64,000 bases of DNA from Asterias amurensis (taxonomy: Eukaryota; Echinodermata; Asteroidea; Forcipulatida; Asteriidae). The DNA lies in assembly GCF_032118995.1 (NCBI RefSeq), contig NC_092651.1:16493349-16557348 (forward strand), read 5' to 3'. A program made the position numbers and the translations under genes. The notes below the pieces were generated by a model. The model was not told the origin of the DNA. It saw only the letters and a list, made by a program, of their open reading frames with translations, and did not search any database. Shown piece by piece: positions 12,395 to 24,430 of the stretch (position 1 is the first letter of the stretch; each line of letters opens with the position of its first letter).

Positions 12395-13400
12395 ACGACT
12401 GTTGTACTTGTTGACAGACATGTGAAGCACCATTGAAAACTTTGGTCAAAGACAGGAAACGCTGAGTCTGACTTTCTAGCTGAGCAACAGACGTCTTTGG
12501 AAAAACTTCAAGCTTTTGAGGAGGAAATGAAACAGCCAGATATAAGACATTACAACATAACATAACATAACATAACAATAAGACTTGTAATGCGCATGTA
12601 TCCAACCTGCTGGGTGTTTAAGGCACAGAAAAACAAACAAAAACAAAACAAAACCAAGAAAAACAGACACAACAAAATTAGTCCTTGAAAAACTGTGACA
12701 TAAGATCTAAGATTAAGTGGTAGAGAGTTCCAGATGCGTGGCGCAGCTGAAGAAAAAGACCTGTCTCCCATGACTGTTGATACTTGGGTTCAATGAGAAG
12801 AAGCATGGAACTTGATATACAACCCCTGCTAGTTATCAGTTGGCTAATGACCAATGAGCTGATGTCAAACCTAAACATGAAGGGAAAAGGTGGCATTAAC
12901 TTTGCCTTCGATGGACCTTCACTTTTCAGAGTTTTAGAATTTGTACTTACTGACAGACATGCGAAGCACCATCGACAACTTTGGAAAAAGACAGCAAAAA
13001 CCAGAGTCTGACTTTCTGGCTAAGCAAATGACATCTTGGCAAGAACTTCAAGCTGTTGAAGAGGAATGGAAAGAGCCGGATTCAATATTTAACTCCAGTT
13101 AATTATCAGTTAGGCTAGTGACCAATGAGCTGATGTGGAGCATTATTAAAAACTTTGGTCGAAGACAGGAAATGCCGTAGTCTGACTTTCTGGCTGAGCA
13201 AATGACGTCTTTGGTAGAACTTCACACGCTTTGGAGGAGGAATTAAAAGAACCAGACAAAAGACATTACAATAGATTTAATATACAACTTCCATTAATTA
13301 CAGTTAGGCTAATGACCAATGAGCTGATGTCCAACCTAAACATGAAGGGGAAAGGTGGTATAAGTTTGCCTTCGATGGAACTTCACTTTTCAATGCTGTC
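12395..13400 (+). repeat. Degenerate multiplied module, about three copies
   Basis: The block 'gacagacatgtgaagcacca..gtctgactttc..gagcaa..gacgtctttgg' recurs at about 12400, 12950 and 13150. The linker 'ctaatgaccaatgagctgatgt' recurs at about 12842, 13113 and 13310. Copies differ by indels. Origin unknown; a non-LTR fragment interrupts after the first copy. Confidence 0.65.
12546..12785 (-). mobile_element. CR1/L2-type non-LTR retrotransposon, 3' end of the reverse-transcriptase ORF
   Basis: Minus strand encodes MGDRSFSSAAPRIWNSLP, the hallmark C-terminal motif of CR1/L2-clade reverse-transcriptase ORFs. It is followed by a short A/T-rich 3' region and a (ATGTT)n tail, written cataacataac at 12556-12575 on the plus strand. 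Strongly 5'-truncated, as is usual for such insertions. Confidence 0.8.
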
Positions 13401-14258
13401 AAAGGTATAGTTGCTTCTGTATAAATTGCAACGATAAAAGTCTTTATTTGAGCAAGGGTACAACTTCCACAATATGATATGATAGTAATGGAATTGGACA
13501 AGTTTATAGGATAACTCATGAAGAATAAATGCAGACAAAAATGAGGATTATATGTTATTTTGTAAAACAACTTTTTTCAAATATTAACCAGATTTTGGTG
13601 AAGTGTTCTTTTGGTGCATAATTTGTAAAACAACTTTTTAAAATATTAACCAGATTTTAGTGAAGTATTCTAACTTTTGGTGCATAATTTTTGCAGCATT
13701 GTACATACATTGTGACTAGCTGTTACTTATTAATCTCGAGTTGGTTGATGACTGTTGGACAAACATGATGTAATATTTGGTCTGCATGCAAGAGCTAAAT
13801 ATTTGGCAGGGGAAACAAAAATCAATTTAATTTTTTTAAATTTTATTTAATTGACAACAGATTGTGCTTCCACCAAGGGGCACCATCCCCATAATAGGGA
13901 AGAAGAGCGCAAAGTTCAACACCGTTAAAAATAGTGAGAATTTTGCTGATTGTGAACATTTCAAACTTTTACAGTCCAAGGATGAGTCAGATTCACAAAC
14001 AGCTGGAAGGGACAACCAGGAACTCAAACGTTTTTTTTTTTTTAATACAAACTTTCTGTCGTTTTCCTTGCTGCTGGTTTCAGTAGAACGGCAGCCCCAA
14101 AAACCTGTAAGGTTAAAAAAAATTAACAAGAAAGCGAAGGATTACAGAATTCAATATGGAGAACAGGGGAGGAGGTACCCCTTTATTGTACACAGACTTT
14201 CTACAGAGAGATATACCCCTCGCCCAATCAGCAGGTTCTACTTGCGAGAGGGAGAAGG
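13401..14258. other. Unresolved repeat-rich DNA upstream of the MULE piece
   Basis: A duplicated phrase 'aaaatattaaccagatttt..tgaagt' occurs at about 13578 and 13640. The plus-strand open frame 13864-14289 may include transposon-derived sequence but shows no motif. Confidence 0.35.
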
Positions 14259-14405
14259 TGGTATATGGATGCCACTTTCAAGATTGTGAAGGCACCATTC
14301 ACCCAGCTGTTTGGGATTCACTGCTTCTTAAAGAAAGGAGATGCAACAAAACAGGTTTGTTTCTTAAATTTCCTTTTTCAAAAGGAACATGTAGGCAATT
14401 GACAA
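14259..14405 (+). pseudogene. MULE-type transposase fragment
   Basis: Plus-strand frame from 14259 reads WYMDATFKIVKAPFTQLFG then IHCFLKKGDATKQ. This matches the start of the MULE transposase core (pattern DGTFxxxPxPFxQLxxIH), including the first catalytic Asp (codon 14268-14270). Frame breaks lie on both sides and the other catalytic residues were not found. Either an exon edge (a gtttgt donor follows) or a decayed fragment. Confidence 0.6.
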
Positions 14406-14954
14406 AGTTCTAAAAGAGAGCCCATTACCTCTTCATTCTATTGTTGCTACAGCATTTTTTAGTATTTTAAATCTTTTATTTTGTGTCAGTGAAAAGCTTG
14501 GTTTACTTTAGACGGCTATACTTGCAAGACAAAGAGGGCATTTTGACTCTGGAGAAATATAATTTGAGCTTAGGTTCCATTCGTATTTGTCATAACATCT
14601 GGAAAAAGGTACGTCTAGAGGAGGTCCTGATAGACTTTGAAAACGCACTGTGAAGAGCAAGGATGTTCCCTGATGTTATCACCAGGTATCTCTAGTAACT
14701 CATTTCCAGGACACCTAATCCCCCCCCCCCTCCCCCACCAACACTGACATGAACTTTTTGTATTGTATAATTTTGTATCTAAAAACTGCATTGTTTCTTT
14801 CAGCATGGTGGAATCGATGTATTCAGCCGCATTCCTGTGTTCTTGAGATGCAGCAATAACAACAAAAGTTCCACCAAACTCAAAGCATTTATGAAAGCGG
14901 TGGACACTTTTGGATAACCACACAGGGTGCAATCAGACCACGGAGGAGAAAATG

Positions 14955-15220
14955 AGGATGTTTGTAACTTCATGCTTCAGGAACGAGGTGTTGGGTGGGG
15001 TTCTTTATTACAGGACGCAGCGTCCATAACTAGAGAATCCAGAGGCTATGGCGGATGATTTCCAGACAAATAAGTATCCTACACTTCAATAAGTGTGGAT
15101 GTTTGCTCCTTCATACTTCAGAAATGAGGTGTGGTGTTGGACAGGGTTCCGTTATCACAGGATGCAGCGTCCATAACCAGAGAATATTTTCCAGGCAAGT
15201 AATTATCCTACACTTAAATA
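14955..15220 (+). repeat. Tandem duplication, about 141-bp period
   Basis: 'ggatgtttg..cttca..tcaggaa..gaggtg..gcagcgtccataac..agagaat' occurs twice, starting near 14957 and 15098, with about 20% divergence by eye. Confidence 0.7.
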
Positions 15221-15497
15221 AAACATTCACTTTAGAAATAGTTGACAAAAAGAATGAATGGGATAAACATGAGTTTTGTTAATGACAGAAATGATGCATC
15301 AGATTGTGTTGCAGTTCGACTTCATTTAAAAGCTGAGGTGAAAATTGAAAGAACATTCTTTAGATGGACTCTTACAAACGGTTACCTAACAAGTTTTGAC
15401 ACTGAGAATTTTTTTTTACTATATTTTTTTATCACTTATGAAAGTATTACTGCTTATTTATAACAATCAAGTTATCACAAAACAAAATTTTTGAACA

Positions 15498-15850
15498 TAC
15501 ACTCCAGTGTCAATTGATCAAGTCTTTACTTAGGGCAAAGGGGTGGTGAGCTGCTAATTGGAAAAATTGTTGGTGTTGAGGAAATTTACCAGACACTTAG
15601 TATGCAGTTTTCAAATTATGTACTATGCTCCCGTGTCAACCTCTCAAATCTTCATGACAGGGCAAAGGAGAAGATCGCCCTTGTAACCCTTGAGATGGAA
15701 GAGAAGATATCTTCAATAGCTGCTGAACATACTGTACACTCCAGTGTCAATTGATCTAGTCTCTTTCTGAGCGGGTAGTGATGCTTCTAAATGCTAAGAT
15801 TCTTAGTATCGAGGAAATTTACCAAACACTTCATAAGTAGTTTTCAGATT
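15498..15850 (+). repeat. Degenerate tandem duplication, about 230-bp period
   Basis: 'cactccagtgtcaattgatc' at 15500 and 15739, and 'gaggaaatttaccaaacactt' at about 15580 and 15811. No coding capacity recognised. Confidence 0.65.
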
Positions 15851-15887
15851 ATGTACATGCCCCCCCCCCTTCTAACTTGCGGGTGTG

Positions 15888-16238
15888 TCAAGAAATGCCT
15901 CGTTCAGTAGAGAATAAGACACGTCCGGGGCGGATGGACTCGCCAATACTGCCGATAGTGATTGAAGTGATAACTTCAAAGAAATTCATTTCCTTGATAA
16001 ACAGTGACACTGTATCAATCTGGGAACCATATGTTTGTTCAAGCCCATCTCTATGAATCTCATGTTCTAGAACCTCTAAGAAGTATAGGCTGGAACACAT
16101 ACCACGAATGTCACAAAGAACAAGTAGCTTTGCAAGGTCTTCCAACTGATTTGAATGATTCTGTTGATAGAGTTCATCCAGAATTTTGCTGAAACCAATT
16201 TTTAAGTGGTGATTAGGAACTGGGTTGGTGACACACAT
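15888..16238 (-). other. Unrecognised 116-codon open frame
   Basis: Minus-strand frame containing LEDLAKLLVLCDIRGMCSSL. Amphipathic, no motif known to me and no obvious splice context. May be transposon-derived, may be chance; listed because it is one of the longer unexplained frames in this tract. Confidence 0.2.
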
Positions 16239-17232
16239 TATGATTATTGACAGTTGCCATGGTTGCCATTGCTTTCACTTTTAGTTTCATCAAGACTTCT
16301 CTTCATTTGACAGCAGAATGAGGATACAACACCATTCTCCATTGTCTCACATAATGTGGGAACTTGACACTTTGTGGTAAGGCCTAACCAAGTTGGCAGA
16401 TGTTTATCAACGGGTGGTTGCCTTTAGGACAAACTTTACCAAAAGAGAGGGAAAAGGGGAGAATATAATAAACTATCTGAAATAAATCCCCCTGTAAGAC
16501 GCTCCTTCGGCAGCATTTAACAATTTTGTGAAATGGAGAGGGTTCCACTAGACAGGATGTTGCATGACCATGAGCTTCAGTTTTGTATAAATTTTTCAGA
16601 ATGATTTACATGTATTAGGAGCGCTGGTAGCCTTGATGTTATTAAATATGTTCTAAAGACTTATCTTAAAAAAAAAAGGCTTTTTAGTGAATGCGCATTT
16701 ATTGTTCCTCTACTAATACATATTAACCTGGTTAAGCTCATCAACAAACAATAGCTTGTTTTATTCCTCTTGTCAGGAATCTTGCTGAATCTTGTTGTCC
16801 TGTTGTTCATGTGCAATGCTTTCCAGATCTGAATGTTTTTTGTGCAATCTGGGTCTTTTGCCCTGTGACTTTTGGGGTCTTATGTCGTTTGTGCATTTCA
16901 ATGTTTTCTGCTTTTTAATCGTATTACATGTAACTACCTTTTTATTGTATGATTGACAAATTGTAAATTTAAGACAGCAATTCAGTTTTTTTTTTTACTG
17001 CCAGTGTCTTTTTAAAATATTGTTGAGTAAATAAACCATTAATGATAAATTAATGATAATTAACAATTTATGCACCTGTTTTGTTTTCCACATACAGGCA
17101 GTCTCTTCACAACCTAGAATGTGACAATGCAATTACTATTTTACTAGTACTTTGGGGGGGGGGGGGGCGGGGGATGTCAGCTCAAGACAAATTTTGTTAC
17201 TTTCACCCCCTGTTCAATTATTTCATCTTCAC
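16239..17232. other. Intergenic, non-LTR-like AT-rich sequence
   Basis: The stretch 16630-17050 resembles a decayed retroposon 3' end (T-rich, ending 'gagtaaataaacc'). A G-run lies at about 17154-17167. Confidence 0.35.
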
Positions 17233-17467
17233 AGCTAAATGACACAACGAAGATTCAATGCGACAAATGTAAAAAATGGTACCACACACATTGTATTATA
17301 AACCTAGATAAAGTTCCAGATGGAATACAAACGACTACAAAGGAAATACAACATAAAGCACCAAAAGCTCTAGCCACAGTCTACCGGATAGACTTGCCTG
17401 GTAAAGAGTATGAAATCCTCCCTAAGACTACTTCTGGGCAATTCCCCGGTAACGGAAGGACGTTTTG
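17233..17467 (+). pseudogene. PHD-finger-like half domain in an open frame
   Basis: The frame reads IQCDKCKKWYHTHCI, the CxxC..WYHxxC half of a PHD-type zinc finger, preceded by an acceptor-like 'catcttcacag'. The first zinc-binding half is not present here. Degraded copies of the same 40 bp are at about 17831 and 17898. Such fingers are often carried by transposons; assignment is inference. Confidence 0.4.
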
Positions 17468-17676
17468 ACTCATGTAACACCATTTAAATCGTGGATATCT
17501 TTAACAGTTTAATTAGTTTCATCAAGCAAATGTCATTTTCTTTTATCAATGACAGCCTTCAAAATGGCTTCCTCTTTTTGGCTGAAAAACTTTTAGTTTA
17601 TAAAATATGAATATTAATAAGGACAGTAACGGAAGGACGCCAATGGTGTCCTTCCGTTACCGTGGAATGTCCCTTC
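17436..17676. mobile_element. Small TIR element (MITE)
   Basis: Left end 'GGGCAATTCCCCGGTAACGG' and, on the other strand, right end 'GGGACATTCCACGGTAACGG' are imperfect inverted repeats of about 26 bp around a 190-bp AT-rich core. A second direct copy of 'gtaacggaaggacg' lies just inside the right end. It overlaps the end of the PHD-like frame. Confidence 0.6.
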
Positions 17677-17759
17677 TGCACCTATTTTGTTTTCAACTTA
17701 AAGGCATTCTCTCCACAACCTAAAATCAGACAATACAATCCTATTACTCGGTTGCAGCT

Positions 17760-17990
17760 CAAGACAACTTGACAAAGTTCACAATGGCGGATGGCACAAA
17801 GGACTTACGCTATTCAGTTGATGGATTTAGTGCGACAAATGTAATAAACGGTATCATACACATTGTATTAAAGGACTTACATTACTATCAACTAATGGAT
17901 TCAGTGCGACAAATGTAATAAATGGTATCATACACATTGTGTTGAACTTGACAAAGTTCAAAATGGCGGATGGCAGAAAGGACTTACATT
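17760..17990 (+). repeat. Local multiplication of the PHD-like segment
   Basis: 'gtgcgacaaatgtaataaa.ggtatcatacacattgt' occurs at about 17831 and 17898. 'acttgacaaagttca.aatggcggatggca' occurs at about 17767 and 17944. They match the finger segment at 17260 with stop-creating changes. Confidence 0.6.
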
Positions 17991-18225
17991 ACTATCAACT
18001 GATTGCCATACAGAACCGAATTGTAGACTATTCTATACCCAATAATCATCCATCCACCCTTTGGTAACCTCTCTGCCATCAGTTGAAGATACTCAGATGT
18101 TGAGGAATGAGTGGCTCTATTGATTTGACAGGTACTTGCAAAGAAAATCCCAACACATCTCATCATTACACAGACAGGTTTCAGTCATTGACGGAACAAA
18201 AAAATCATCAATTAATAGAATGTAT

Positions 18226-18718
18226 AAGGAATAATTGAAAAAAGCATGGGAGAAGTAAACTGCAATGAGAGATGTAGTCAACTACATATTCTTGTTTCAA
18301 TTTTTCAGAATTATTTAGTACCACTACATCATAAATTTGCAGAAAGCTTTCACAAGAAGGCTCATTACAAGACAAAAAAAGTCTCAAAAATTAGCGTCCG
18401 AAAAATGGCTGAAAAGAGTTTAAACCAGGAAAGGAGGGAATATACCTCACATCTCCAACGTATAAGGAATAATTGAAAAAAGCATGGGAGAAGTAAAACA
18501 TGTTAAACTGCCAAGAGAGATGTAGTCCACTACATGTTCTTGTTTCAATTTTTCAGAATGAATTATTACCATTCCATCGCATATTTGCCGAAAGCTTTTG
18601 CAAGAAGGCTCATTACAAGAGCAAAAAAGTCTCAAAAAGTAGCACCCGAAAAATGGCTGAAAAGAGTACGTCAACCAGGAAAGGAGGGAATAAACCTCAC
18701 ACCTCCAACAACAAAAAA
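18226..18718 (+). repeat. Tandem duplication, about 240-bp period
   Basis: 'ataaggaataattgaaaaaa' begins each unit (about 18226 and 18463). The units share 'aaggctcattacaaga' and 'cgaaaaatggctgaaaagag'. One frame of unit 2 is Lys/Arg-rich (RRLITRAKKSQKV). Possibly a transposon coding fragment. Confidence 0.65.
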
Positions 18719-19017
18719 TGAAATTTAAAGAAGGATGTGGAAAACAAAACAAAACATGCACAACGATTTCCACAAACAAGCTAGCCAATCTTGAGACATG
18801 ACAAGACCAAACAGACTGACTCCAGAATGTTTGTGGTCTGACTTATAACCCATCTTTAATGTACAAATTTTAATTGGTCATTTTTTAATATTACGTATTT
18901 ACTTTTGTTAACCTCTGCTACAACTTGTAAATATATATTAATTATTTGTTTAAAGTTTATGTGTTGTATTTTTAATGTATTTTTTATAACAAATGTAACA
19001 CGATTATAGTTGCAAAT
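18719..19017. other. AT-rich, nothing recognised
   Basis: No gene or clear repeat seen. Confidence 0.35.
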
Positions 19018-19097
19018 AAATGATTCATTCATTGTTCAGCGCTTTTATCCGAGTTAAAGGCGCTATATAAATACCTATATTATATTATTATTATCCT
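19018..19097 (+). mobile_element. 3' end of an L2/RTE-like retroposon
   Basis: 'cagcgcttttatccgag..' then 'gcgctatataaatacc' and a (ATT)n run is the typical end of this retroposon class. A second, better preserved end is at 58.33-58.43 kb. Confidence 0.6.
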
Positions 19098-20400
19098 TAC
19101 TTAACGTCGGACACAATGTCTTGGATTTGGGCATATTAAAATAAATGTGAAACTTGTCTTTCTATAGAGAACAGGTGATAAAGGATGCAAGTGTAGAGAA
19201 ACCAAAAACTAGGAAACACTTGATTTGCAAACTATCACTAAGAAGAAGCTAACCAAGCGAACCATAAATTATATAGAAAAGGAAAAGTGGTCAATAACAA
19301 TGTGTTACAAACGAACAATAGCATACTCTGAAGAAACACAGTTACCTGTCGGGAAGTTGTGTCAATTTCTGGAAACTCCAAGAGCAATTTGCACACCTAA
19401 TGGTATGCCAAATAAAGGTTCAAAATCGGTTATTACAGAGAATTTCCAGCGAGGCTCAACAAATATCAAATCTCCCGAAAGAGGAGTTAAAGGGTCTACA
19501 AGAAAAAGGTCGTATGCAGAGCTTGAACGTTTGACCTCTCTAACTGTGACATCTGCAACAGCAAGGTAATTAATTAACCCCTCACATCTAGAATTTGTGT
19601 CGTACTTATTAACATGGCATACCACAGATTGCCTCAAAACTATTAAAATGAGCTCCGAGGGCAATCCTGTTGTCAGTTTGACAATTTGACTCTGAGTAGA
19701 AACTATACAAAACACTGAATATTTATATATAGGAGGAATTGTACAAAACGTTTGTGAGGGTCTTGATACCAATCTCCAAGATCTCATCGAACTCAACAAC
19801 AACGTTGGAGCTGAAGGTGTCAGGGCTGGACTCAGTGCCCACAGATTGCCGAGATGCATTTAACATCGCAAAAGCGCACTGACAGGAGATGAACTCATCT
19901 CATACCCATACCACAAAAGACTTTTTATTTTCGATACTGATGCTTCCAGATAACAACTCCAGATAATAATTCCACATACTCCATATAAATGTTCCAAATA
20001 CATTCCAGATATGTTCCAGACATATTCAAGTCCTCCATAGGCTCAGTACCCTGTTACTTCTTTCATGATTAAATGGCTTTATGAACGTAACAGTAACACT
20101 AGTGGCATTATTACGCTACCACATTAATGTCATCAGTGATTCAGCTGTAAATAAACCAGTTCATGTTTTTTCAGATTAAGTCAGACTACTGCAACTTCAT
20201 TACTTTGTCGTCCCCGTATGATAAGCCAGCACACTCACCCCATGCGAGCAACACAACAAAAGCGGAGCTGCAAAGCTTGTTGCGCAAAATGCTTTTATGC
20301 GGTACGAGGCCAAACTTTCTGTGGCATATTGATGGAAAGAATTTGATGTAGACTTCCACAATAACCTACTTTACATTCTCGTACATTTTAAACCAAACTC
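19098..20400. other. Unresolved, short unassigned open frames
   Basis: Plus-strand frames at 19225-19569 and 20163-20351 and a minus-strand frame at 19362-19859 have no family features. The region may hold MULE or other transposon remains. Confidence 0.25.
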
Positions 20401-20448
20401 AAATTTGGTATCTGTACAGCATTTTTTTATTCCAGTGGAGAATAAATT

Positions 20449-20658
20449 GCTGCTATTCTCAAGAGGTTGAAAGTACAGTTTGATGAGGATGACGAACTGT
20501 ACATCACCGTAAACTGTGACCAAGAGATGGCAAAGATAAAGGTTGTCATTATTAGGCTATGCAACCAACGTTCACATCAAGCTCTCTCCTTAGAGTTAGT
20601 TTTGAAGGAGAGGATGGGGGTGGATGCTCGTGCAGTCCGAGCATCCATGTTCCAGTAA
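20449..20658 (+). other. Possible coding fragment, unidentified
   Basis: A frame opening after a stop near 20447 reads IAAILKRLKVQFDEDDELYI.. and ends next to 'tgttccagtaagt', a plausible donor. The acidic/hydrophobic pattern looks protein-like, but I do not recognise it. Could be an exon or an old transposon piece. Confidence 0.25.
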
Positions 20659-21079
20659 GTCAGATCGGGTCTCAGTTAATTGCCCATGTTCAAAGTACAG
20701 TCTGATGGCCTCCATTTGCAGATGCATTATGAATGTGAGTATTTTATGTTTCATAAAACATACATTAATTATATTTTAGAGATGCAAATTTATGGTTAAT
20801 TTATTATTTCTAAAATGTTCCACTTTTGATTACTTGTTTTTAACAGGTTTTTTTTAATTTATAAATCTTCAGGGTTTGCACTTTAGAATATTGATTTGAT
20901 TCGCTTTTCGGCAATCCCTAGGCTTCTGTTTGTTCTTTGTATTGTGGTCTTTCTCTAGTGTTTCTGAAACAATGTTTTTTTTTTAATTTTTATTTTAAGT
21001 ATTTGTTACTGTGTATTTTTGATGTTTTAAAGCCTAAATGAATAAATAAATAAATGAATACATAAATCAGTAGAGTCTT
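20659..21079 (+). other. AT-rich, retroposon-tail-like
   Basis: Ends in 'aataaataaataaatgaata' (about 21043-21062), a tail typical of CR1/RTE insertions. No coding motif seen. Confidence 0.35.
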
Positions 21080-21389
21080 TGTGGTACAGAAATGATGTCA
21101 TAGATCCTATGTGTTTTCTCTGTGACATCATGTCTAAGTTTAGATCCACCCAACCCCCAGTATCCCTTTATAAGCTCCCCCAAATTCTTCTAGGGTTAGT
21201 GTTCGTTTTCCTACAAGCTAGATTTCACGCTACTGACTTGCTCTCCATCTACAAGCTAGATTTGTTTATACCTCGGAATAAATACTCCTCTTCATTACTG
21301 TTCAACCACTATTTGAGTCGTCCACCCAGTTTATTTGGTTGTCATCTTAAATGATATATATTAACCAGGAACTAAAATCCTGCGTTACA
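21080..21389 (+). mobile_element. LTR-like unit with primer-binding-site-like sequence
   Basis: 310 bp that starts TGT and ends ACA. It has a TATA-like 'ctttataag' near 21166 and AATAAA at 21277-21282. Directly after it comes 'ctggtagcagcgatg', which resembles the tRNA primer site that follows a 5' LTR. No gag frame follows, so this is a truncated element or solo-like relic. A partner LTR was not found. Confidence 0.5.
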
Positions 21390-22100
21390 CTGGTAGCAGC
21401 GATGTTACTCACACAAGCCATCTTCTCTGGAGTTTCTTCCGTGGAGTTTCTTCTGTTGAACTTGACATCATAAAGTTAATCTGTGCGCTGACATTTTCAA
21501 AATTCGTCACCACAGTCTCAGCTCCGATTAAGGTTAGCTCCAATGTTGCTCTTCTACTAGTCTCCTTACCATCAATTTTTCCCGAGTGTTCATGATCCTT
21601 TTGATGCCCTCTGAACATTTTAAATGTTTCATCGCTCCCTATTGCTTCATTTCCTGAACATTGTTCCGTCGTCTCTTGTACCCCATCGTTCCTGTCTTCG
21701 AGCTCTGTGTTCCTGCTTCCATTGTCTTCACAATCTCGATGACAAAGCCATCCTTCCATCTATCTGAAAAGACACATTCTGGCCCCAGATTGGTTGCCTC
21801 CGCCTTCGCTGTCACCTGTCGTCTCATCTGATTTCTGATCCTCTCGCTGCTCCTGCTCCGTGCGAACAAATTTTGAATGTTAAAACTGAGAATTTAAAAA
21901 AAAAATCTTTCGATCAAATGCAATTGTTAAGTAATTATTGAGTAAATTGCATCAGACTAACTTAGGAGCAGTAATCAAGAACTAGGTTATCCTTGCTGTG
22001 TTATTATCTAGGATTCGTCATATTTAATATTAATCTATTTTCTGACATCGAGTGCATAAAATCAAGTCTAATAGATGTGTTCGTTGAAGATCTGCTTGGA
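21390..22100. other. Unassigned sequence after the LTR-like unit
   Basis: Overlapping minus-strand frames (21409-21869) show no motif. May be the untranslated leader of the retroelement. Confidence 0.3.
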
Positions 22101-22104
22101 TAGA

Positions 22105-24430
22105 AGTATCAAAATAGCAAGATTTGGTCACTGTAGGATTTGACATGCAGTGATTTGTGGTGTCCTGCTGGTAGCTGTAACTGATCATAGTGAGGGACCC
22201 TTCGAGGTGTAACTCTTAGTCTTTCTGTCACAAGTGGTATGGATGACTCGGCTGCACTGCAACAAGTATCAAGCAGATACTCTTCACAGTAAGATTTGGT
22301 CATCCTAGGATTTGATGTACAGAGCCTGGCAGTAGCTGAACATGTTCGAGGACCCTTCAATGTCTAACTCTAAGCATGTCCTGTAACAATTGTTTTAGAT
22401 GACTCGACTGTACTGCAACAAGTCTCATCAAGCAGATACTCTTCACAGTAAGATTTGGTCATCATAGAATTTGGTGTACATAGCCTGGCAATAGCTGAAC
22501 ATGTTCGAGGACCCTTCAATGTCCAACTTTTAGTCTTTCCTGTGACAACTGTTACAGATGACTCAGCTGTACTGCAACAAGTATCATCAAGCAGATACTC
22601 TTCACAGTAAGATTTGGTCATTATAGGATTTGATGTGCAGTGATTTGTGGTGTCCTGCTGGTAGCTAATATACAATGTATGTAACTGATCATAGTGAGTG
22701 TCTAATTATGGTGGACCCTTCAAGGTCTAAATTTTAGTATTTACTGTGACAAATGGTATGGATGACTCGGCTGTACTGTAACAAGTATCAAGCAGATACT
22801 CTTCACAGTAAGATATGGTCTTGGTAGGATTTGATGTGCAGTGATTTGTGGTGTCCTGCTGGTAGCTGATATACAATGTATGTAACTGATCATAGTAAGT
22901 GTCTAATTATGGTGGACCCTTCAAGGTCTAAATTTTAGTATTTACTGTGACAAATGGTATGGATGACTCGGCTGTACTGTAACAAGTATCAAGCAGATAC
23001 TCTTCACAGTAAGATATGGTCTTGGTAGGATTTGATGTGCAGTGATTTGTGGTGTCCAGCTGGTAGCTGATACATGTAACTAATCATAGTGAGTTTCTCA
23101 TTATTGTGGACCCTTCAAGGTCTAACTCTTAGTCTTTCCTGTGACAATTGTTACAGATGACTCAGCTATTACTGCAACAAGTATCAAGCAGATACTCTTC
23201 ACAGTAAGATTTGGTCATCCTGAGGATTTGATGTGCAGTGATTTGTGGTGTCCAGCTGGTAGCTGATACATGTAACTGATCATAGTGAGTGTCCCATTAT
23301 GGTGGACCCTTCAAGGTCTAACTCTTAGTCTTTCCTGTGACAATTGTTACAGATGACTCAGCTATTACTGCAACAAGTATCAAGCAGATACTCTTCACAG
23401 TAAGATTTGGTCATCCTGAGGATTTGATGTGCAGTGATTTGTGGTGTCCAGCTGGTAGCTGATACATGTAACTGATCATAGTGAGTGTCTAATTATGGTG
23501 GACCCTTCAAGGTCTAACTCTTAGTCTTTCCTGTGACAATTGTTACTGATGACTCGGCTCTACTGCAACAAGTACCAAGCAGATACTCTTCACAGTAAGA
23601 TTTGGTCATCCTGAGGATTTGATGTGCAGTGATTTGTGGTGTCCAGCTGGTAGCTGATACATGTAACTGATCATAGTGAGTGTCTAATTATGGTGGACCC
23701 TTCAAGGTCTAACTCTTAGTCTTTCCTGTGACAATTGTTACAGATGACTCAGCTATTACTGCAACAAGTATCAAGCAGATACTCTTCACAGTAAGATTTG
23801 GTCATCCTGAGGATTTGATGTACAGTGATTTGTGGTGTCCAGCTGGTAGCTGATACATGTAACTGATCATAGTGAGTGTCTAATTATGGTGGACCCTTCA
23901 AGGTCTAACTCTTAGTCTTTCCTGTGACAATTGTTACTGATGACTCGGCTCTACTGCAACAAGTACCAAGCAGATACTCTTCACAGTAAGATTTGGTCAT
24001 CCTGAGGATTTGATGTGCAGTGATTTGTGGTGTCCAGCTGGTAGCTGATACATGTAACTAATCATAGTGAGTTTCTCATTATTGTGGACCCTTCAAGGTC
24101 TAACTCTTAGTCTTTCCTGTGACAATTGTTACAGATGACTCAGCTATTACTGCAACAAGTATCAAGCAGATACTCTTCACAGTAAGATTTGGTCATCCTG
24201 AGGATTTGATGTGCAGTGATTTGTGGTGTCCAGCTGGTAGCTGATACATGTAACTGATCATAGTGAGTGTCTAATTATGGTGGACCCTTCAAGGTCTAAC
24301 TCTTAGTCTTTCCTGTGACAATTGTTACAGATGACTCGGCTCTACTGCAACAAGTACCAAGCAGATACTCTTCACAGTAAGATTTGGTCATCCTAGGATT
24401 TGATGTGCAGTGCATTGTGGTGTCCAGGCA
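22105..24430 (+). repeat. Tandem array, 195/196-bp units with 159- and 201-bp variants
   Basis: The word 'cagatactcttcacag' occurs twelve times, at 22274, 22433, 22592, 22793, 22994, 23189, 23385, 23580, 23776, 23971, 24167 and 24362. Spacing moves from 159 to 201 to 195/196 bp. In the right part two unit types alternate ('ctattactgcaacaagtatc' and 'ctctactgcaacaagtacc'), a higher-order repeat of about 391 bp. The minus strand of the 159-bp units is open and Cys-rich (..TKSYCEEYLLDDTCCS..); the 195/196 units contain stops. Confidence 0.9.

Noticed and set aside
19895..19960. 'FDTDAS' word suggesting a retroelement RNase H
   Set aside because: Six residues only, followed by stops; no flanking RNase H similarity.
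22105..24430. CRISPR-like appearance of regularly spaced repeats
   Set aside because: Units are 159-201 bp long and repeat in full, with no short-repeat/unique-spacer pattern; the DNA is clearly eukaryotic.
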